Shown here piece after piece: positions 60,180 through 64,000 of a stretch of DNA of 64,000 nucleotides. Position 1 is the stretch's first letter, and each line of letters opens with the position of its first letter. The translations under genes were made by a program, and so were the position numbers. Under the pieces are notes generated by a model. It was not told the DNA's origin. It did not search any database and saw only the letters and a list, made by a program, of their open reading frames with translations. Source of the DNA: Deinococcus aquatilis DSM 23025 (GTDB lineage Bacteria > Deinococcota > Deinococci > Deinococcales > Deinococcaceae); NCBI RefSeq assembly GCF_000378445.1, contig NZ_KB899698.1:102462-166461 (forward strand), given 5' to 3'.

Positions 60180-61059
60180 TGCCCACAGCCATGGACGGCA
60201 GGCCAACGCCCGGCAACTGACCGCCGCTCTGGCCTTGACCGGTAGTTTCTTGGTGGTGGAGGTGATTTACGGGTTCATCTCTGGCAGTCTGGCCTTGCTT
60301 TCTGATGCTGGCCATATGCTGACCGACGTGATGGCGCTGGCGCTCTCGCTCTTCGCCATCCGCATTGGGGCCCGCCCTGCCGACCGCCAGCGCACCTTCG
60401 GTTACCGACGAACTGAGGTTTTGGCCGCCGCCGTGAATGCAGGGGCGTTGTTCGCCATCGGTATTTATATCCTGGTGGAGGCGTACCGGCGCCTGCAAGA
60501 ACCGGTGGACGTGCAGACCATACCCATGCTGATTGTGGCTGTGTTGGGATTGATCGTGAACCTGATCAGTGCCCGCATCTTGGTGAGCGGCAGCGGGGAC
60601 AGCCTCAACATGAAGTCCGCCTACCTGGAAGTCATGGGCGACCTGTTGGGGTCGGTGGCCGTCATTGTCGGCGCCCTGCTGATCCGCTTCACCGGCCTGA
60701 CGTGGCTTGACCCTGTTCTGGGGGCCTTGATCGGCTTGTGGGTGCTCCCCCGGACGTGGGCCCTGCTCAAAGCTAGCGTGAATGTGCTGCTTGAAGGCGT
60801 GCCGGAAGGCCTGGACCTTGACGCCCTACGAACCGAACTCGCCAGGGTGCCCGGCATCACCGAACTTCACGACCTGCATGTCTGGAGCGTGACGACGGGC
60901 GAGCACAATCTCACTGTCCACCTGGTGGTTCCCCCTCCAGCCGCAGGCGTTCAGGACGCAGTAGAAACCATCGCTGAGCGCTACGGCATCGAGCACGTAA
61001 CGCTTCAACTGGAGGAGGCCAACCGCCATGGAGATCACGCGGCCCACCTTCATCCTTAA
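60172..61059 (+). CDS. czcD: Cation diffusion facilitator (CzcD/ZnT type)
   Basis: A 295-aa CDF exporter with six membrane helices and a cytoplasmic C-terminal domain. The TM2 site is SDAGHMLTDVMALALS. In TM5 the site reads YLEVMGDLLGS, with Glu where many CzcD proteins have His, which may shift metal preference. It moves Zn, Cd or Co out of the cytoplasm in exchange for protons, complementing the ATPase. It overlaps the DUF305 gene by 8 bp. Confidence 0.9.
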   Translation: MTDAHSHGRQANARQLTAALALTGSFLVVEVIYGFISGSLALLSDAGHMLTDVMALALSLFAIRIGARPADRQRTFGYRRTEVLAAAVNAGALFAIGIYILVEAYRRLQEPVDVQTIPMLIVAVLGLIVNLISARILVSGSGDSLNMKSAYLEVMGDLLGSVAVIVGALLIRFTGLTWLDPVLGALIGLWVLPRTWALLKASVNVLLEGVPEGLDLDALRTELARVPGITELHDLHVWSVTTGEHNLTVHLVVPPPAAGVQDAVETIAERYGIEHVTLQLEEANRHGDHAAHLHP

Positions 61060-61071
61060 AGGAATTGTTGT

Positions 61072-61716
61072 ATGACTGAGTGCTCATCGACCGCCCCTGT
61101 TGCCCGGCCCTGGTGGCGTTCACTCTTATGGAGCGTCGTCGCAGTGACCCTGCTGCTCGGCGGCGCCTGGGGGTACACCCGCTGGAAGAGTCCTGTTGCG
61201 TTTTACGGCACCACTTACGATCCAAACACCTCTGCGCCTGCCTTGGCAGGAACAGGGCAAGACGGGCGCCCTTTCGATCTCAGCACCCTCAGAGGGCAAA
61301 CTGTCGCGGTTTTCTTCGGTTTTTTGCAGTGTCCCAATGTCTGTCCAACCACCCTGGCCGCTTTGGAACGGGTCAGACTTGCCCTGCCCGTTGATCAGCG
61401 GGAACGGTTTCGCAGCGTCCTGGTGACCCTTGATCCGGCCCGGGATGATGTGAAGCGGCTACGCGAGTACGTCCGGTTTTTCAGTCCGTCGGCCCAGGGC
61501 GTCTTTGTGCCTCAACCTGCTCTGTACGACGTGGCCGCTGCCTGGGGCGTGGGCTTCCAGAAAACAGACGTCAAGAGCGCGACCGATTACCAGATCAATC
61601 ACACCACAGGGGTCTATCTCATTGACGCCGCCGGTCAGCGCCGGGTGGTCTGGGATTACACCCAGCTCACGGACGTCGAGCGCGTGGCGCGCGATGTTCG
61701 GGCGGTAATGGAGTGA
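61072..61716 (+). CDS. SCO1/SenC family copper-binding thioredoxin-fold protein
   Basis: A membrane anchor ([19 protein letters not shown]) is followed by a SCO domain: metal-binding CPNVCP (two Cys), [10 protein letters not shown], and the His ligand in [13 protein letters not shown] proteins deliver copper to cytochrome oxidase or act in thiol and metal homeostasis. AAAGGA precedes the ATG. ATGACTGAGTGCTCAT at the start codon matches 13 of 16 bases of the operator at 55955. Confidence 0.88.
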   Translation: MTECSSTAPVARPWWRSLLWSVVAVTLLLGGAWGYTRWKSPVAFYGTTYDPNTSAPALAGTGQDGRPFDLSTLRGQTVAVFFGFLQCPNVCPTTLAALERVRLALPVDQRERFRSVLVTLDPARDDVKRLREYVRFFSPSAQGVFVPQPALYDVAAAWGVGFQKTDVKSATDYQINHTTGVYLIDAAGQRRVVWDYTQLTDVERVARDVRAVME

Positions 61717-61751
61717 CTTTGAACTGTTGGCCCGTGCGCTATGGTGTGCAG

Positions 61752-62108
61752 GTGAGAACCAATTCTCAATCTGTTGAAGACGGTCGCCTGCCGCCCAGTG
61801 CGGTGGAGCAACTGCGTCAACAGTTGCCCGACCCCATGTGCGTCGCCGACGCCAGCGCACTGCTCAAAATGGTCGCCGATCCCACTCGCCTGCAGTTGTT
61901 GAGCGCCCTGCATGTTCAGGAGTTGTGTGTCGGTGATCTCGCGGCCGTGATCGGACTGTCTGAAAGCGCGGTTAGCCATCAGCTGCGCCTGCTGCGTACC
62001 CAGCGGCTGGTGACCTTTCGGAAAGAAGGCCGGGTGGTGTATTACCGCCTGCTGGATGACCACGTCACTGGACTCATCCAGAATGCTCTGGAACACGCCC
62101 GGGAATGA
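61752..62108 (+). CDS. ArsR/SmtB-family metal-sensing repressor
   Basis: A 118-aa winged-helix repressor with the alpha-3/alpha-5 metal site region: [20 protein letters not shown] then [20 protein letters not shown] and [13 protein letters not shown]. The ELCVGDLA motif is of ArsR/CadC type; the Cys residues in DPMCVAD and ELCVGD may sense Cd, Pb or Zn. GTG 61752 is chosen over the 61713 start because TATGGT lies 6 bp before it, as in leaderless promoters. The likely target is the palindrome at 55955-55970. Confidence 0.87.
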   Translation: MRTNSQSVEDGRLPPSAVEQLRQQLPDPMCVADASALLKMVADPTRLQLLSALHVQELCVGDLAAVIGLSESAVSHQLRLLRTQRLVTFRKEGRVVYYRLLDDHVTGLIQNALEHARE

Positions 62109-62527
62109 AGTCGGTGCTGATCCTGGTGGCTGCTGCCGCCACCGCCTTGGCTGCGCTCGGCAGCTGGTGGTTCCTCAATGAACGTCGCTGGCAAAGTCCC
62201 CTGTTTTGTATCGAGCGTCCTGGAACGTTGTGGAACGGCATGACCCCGCTGCCCGAAGGGTTCATCCCAGAATGCCCCACCTACAGCGCCAGCTACCGGG
62301 ATGAAATTCGGTCGGGTTTCAGCCGGGTGGAGATGTACCGGGTGCCGGGGTGGCAGCCTCAAGCCCTACTGCCCCTGTTCCGCGCCGCAGGGTACCGGCA
62401 ACTCACCGACGATCCCATCGCGCCGGGCAATTACGCGGCCTTTCTGGGACGGGGAACAGCGGAGCTGCAGTATCTGGCCACCCAGGAAGGGACAACAACA
62501 TTGATCACCATCAGCGGGAAACCGTGA
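62105..62527 (+). CDS. Hypothetical exported or membrane-anchored protein, 140 aa
   Basis: An N-terminal hydrophobic helix ([20 protein letters not shown]) is followed by a small domain with two cysteines ([15 protein letters not shown]) that may pair. I recognise no family. It overlaps the arsR stop by ATGA and is the last gene of the metal operon. Confidence 0.62.
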   Translation: MKSVLILVAAAATALAALGSWWFLNERRWQSPLFCIERPGTLWNGMTPLPEGFIPECPTYSASYRDEIRSGFSRVEMYRVPGWQPQALLPLFRAAGYRQLTDDPIAPGNYAAFLGRGTAELQYLATQEGTTTLITISGKP

Positions 62528-62875
62528 CCCTATGCCTGAGAGACTGGAGGAAAAGTTTTTTCAGCAGGTCTTTCTTCTCTGACCCAATGAATTGGAGACT
62601 CTAAGATTATTGATTCCGGTAGAAATCAGACTTGCCTTCAGGTCGAGGCAGCACGCTAGGACACCTCCAGCACAAGAGCTGACTTGATCCCACACCTCAA
62701 ATTTACACCTCTATCGATAGATTGGAGCTCTTATGGAATGCCTGCCCTCATCAAACAATGGGCGATCCGAGAAACTTCAGTCCAATTGGACTCTAAAGCC
62801 TTGCTGCGCTGGTTGAAGAACGAACACCGTACAGAACATACACGAAGGTCATTATCCGTTCTTGAAGGAGATCAA
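62528..62875. other. Intergenic region, 348 bp
   Basis: It presumably holds the end of the metal operon and the promoter of the foldase gene. GC is lower than in the surroundings. I see no gene, tRNA or clear hairpin. Confidence 0.4.
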
Positions 62876-64000
62876 GTGAAGAACAAGAAGTTCGTGAACG
62901 TCCTGCTGGGCGTTCTGGCATTGATGTTGGTGGTGGGCATGGCCTACCAGTTCACGCCGAACCTCGGCAGCCTGTTTAACCGCCAGACCGGAACGCCCGC
63001 CCTGAAGGTCAACGGCGAGACCGTGACCGTGGAAGACCTGGAAGCCCTGAGGCGCGGCAACCCCGTGCTGAGCAGCACCGACACCGGACTGCTGGGCGAC
63101 GATTTCAAGACCTACGTGGTGGCCCAGAAGGCCCGTCAGGTGCTCTACATTCAGGCCGCCAAAGACATTGACGTGAGCAAGAACGACGTGAATGCCGAAG
63201 TGACCAAAGTGCGTGAGCAAAACCAGCTCACCGACAACAAAAAGTGGACAGACGCCCTGCAAGGTGCGGGCCTGACCGACGCGGCCTTCCGTAAGCAGGT
63301 GCGTGACGGCTTGGCCGTACAGCGCAAAGTGGAATCCATCCAAAAAACTGCCGCGCCCGCCACCGACGCCGAAGCGCAGCTTTATTACACGCTGAACCAG
63401 ACCAACTTTCTGAGCGACGCCCGGATCGTGGGCCGTCAGATCGTGGTGGCCGATGAAGACAAGGCGAAAAGCCTGCTGGCCCAGGTGAAGGCGGGCGGCG
63501 ACTTTGCGGCGCTGGCAACGGCCAACAGCAGCGAAGGCAAAGACCGGGGCGGCGCACTCGGCCCCATCGAGAACGGCGCACCCCGCCCTGTGGCGCAGGT
63601 CGCTTTGCCCGCAGAGGTAGGAACGGCGGCCTTTGCCCTCACCAGCGGCGGCGTGACCGACGTGATCAAGAGCGGCGGCAAGTTCTACATCGTGAAAGTC
63701 GAGAAGTACCTCGCGCCCACGCCCAAGCCATTTGCCGAGGCCAAGACCGACGTCCTGACCGCCGTGAACGAGCAGAAGAAGAACGCTGCCGTGGAAGCGT
63801 GGGGCGACAAGCTGGCCGCCGATATGAAACTGGAATACATCGACCTGAACTGGAAGGCCGAAGACCCCACCGTCGCCAAGGTCGCGGGCCAGAACATTCC
63901 CTACTCGGAAGTGATCGGACAGGTGGTGGGCAACCAGCAATTCACCGGACTCTTGCAGCAGGTTCCTGCCGATCAGGCCGCGCAACTGGTGAACGGTATC
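62876..64000 (+). CDS. PpiC/SurA-type peptidyl-prolyl isomerase foldase (partial)
   Basis: GTG 62876 with AAGGAG 7 nt upstream opens a frame that runs off the right edge (375 codons visible). An N-terminal membrane anchor (FVNVLLGVLALMLVVGMAYQ) precedes a SurA_N-like helical region (NGETVTVEDLEALRRGN) and a parvulin domain (ARIVGRQIVVADEDKAKSLL, GDFAALATANSSEGKDRGGA). It folds exported proteins outside the membrane. A long open frame on the opposite strand over the same bases is only its shadow. Confidence 0.85.
   Translation, partial: MKNKKFVNVLLGVLALMLVVGMAYQFTPNLGSLFNRQTGTPALKVNGETVTVEDLEALRRGNPVLSSTDTGLLGDDFKTYVVAQKARQVLYIQAAKDIDVSKNDVNAEVTKVREQNQLTDNKKWTDALQGAGLTDAAFRKQVRDGLAVQRKVESIQKTAAPATDAEAQLYYTLNQTNFLSDARIVGRQIVVADEDKAKSLLAQVKAGGDFAALATANSSEGKDRGGALGPIENGAPRPVAQVALPAEVGTAAFALTSGGVTDVIKSGGKFYIVKVEKYLAPTPKPFAEAKTDVLTAVNEQKKNAAVEAWGDKLAADMKLEYIDLNWKAEDPTVAKVAGQNIPYSEVIGQVVGNQQFTGLLQQVPADQAAQLVNGI

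Noticed and set aside
62852..63985. Long minus-strand open frame of 377 codons
   Set aside because: It is the shadow of the plus-strand PpiC/SurA gene starting at GTG 62876, which has a Shine-Dalgarno and clear domain motifs.

Overview
The window is high-GC bacterial DNA that reads as Deinococcus, most likely plasmid or other accessory replicon sequence. The evidence is a replication initiator of the RPA-domain type beside ten 19-bp iterons, a MazF-type toxin-antitoxin pair, many leaderless-looking starts, an HU protein with a Deinococcus-like N-terminal extension, and several deinococcal families (DUF2227, DUF3105/DUF305, RecD2). No rRNA, tRNA or CRISPR array was seen.

Layout: 0-2.8 kb holds a partial regulator, a C39-like peptidase and a pilus-like protein. 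2.8-7.1 kb is the replication and maintenance region: 20-bp direct repeats, small genes, toxin-antitoxin, rep and its iteron origin. 7.1-9 kb carries a lipoprotein and a 1,270-bp IS4-family element with a perfect 10-bp target duplication. 9-13.5 kb is a minor-pilin operon. 14-17.3 kb holds a lipoprotein, an unknown gene and a DUF234-type ATPase. 17.4-28.1 kb is a DISARM-type antiphage operon (methylase, DrmE, DrmA, DrmB, DrmC, all on the minus strand), preceded at 28.4-29.3 kb by three small tandem paralogues. 29.7-42.7 kb is a near-complete type IV pilus operon (membrane protein, unknown, PilB, PilT, PilM/N fusion, PilO, PilP-like, PilQ, unknown, a 35-aa membrane peptide, PilC) without a prepilin peptidase. 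42.7-52 kb holds an HD-GYP protein, a DUF2227 protein, two pilin clusters with companion proteins and RecD2. 52-55 kb has HU, a response regulator and a 5'-nucleotidase. 55.6-62.5 kb is a tightly coupled metal-resistance operon (P-type ATPase, glutaredoxin-like, LspA, DUF3105, DUF305, CDF exporter, SCO, ArsR). A PpiC/SurA-type foldase runs off the right edge.

The most striking unexplained signal is a 22-bp element, GCRTCACCCC followed by a C-rich stretch and usually YTCAC. It occurs 13 times, nearly always 8-10 bp upstream of a start codon that lacks a Shine-Dalgarno sequence, or about 20-50 bp upstream of one that has it. It precedes the pilin operons, the pil operon, an HD-GYP gene, recD2 and the plasmid rep gene. 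This looks like a dedicated promoter class joining pilus building, DNA processing and plasmid replication in one regulon. The DISARM operon is also unusual: it combines drmE with a Zn-ribbon adenine-type methylase and lacks the usual drmD or drmMII.
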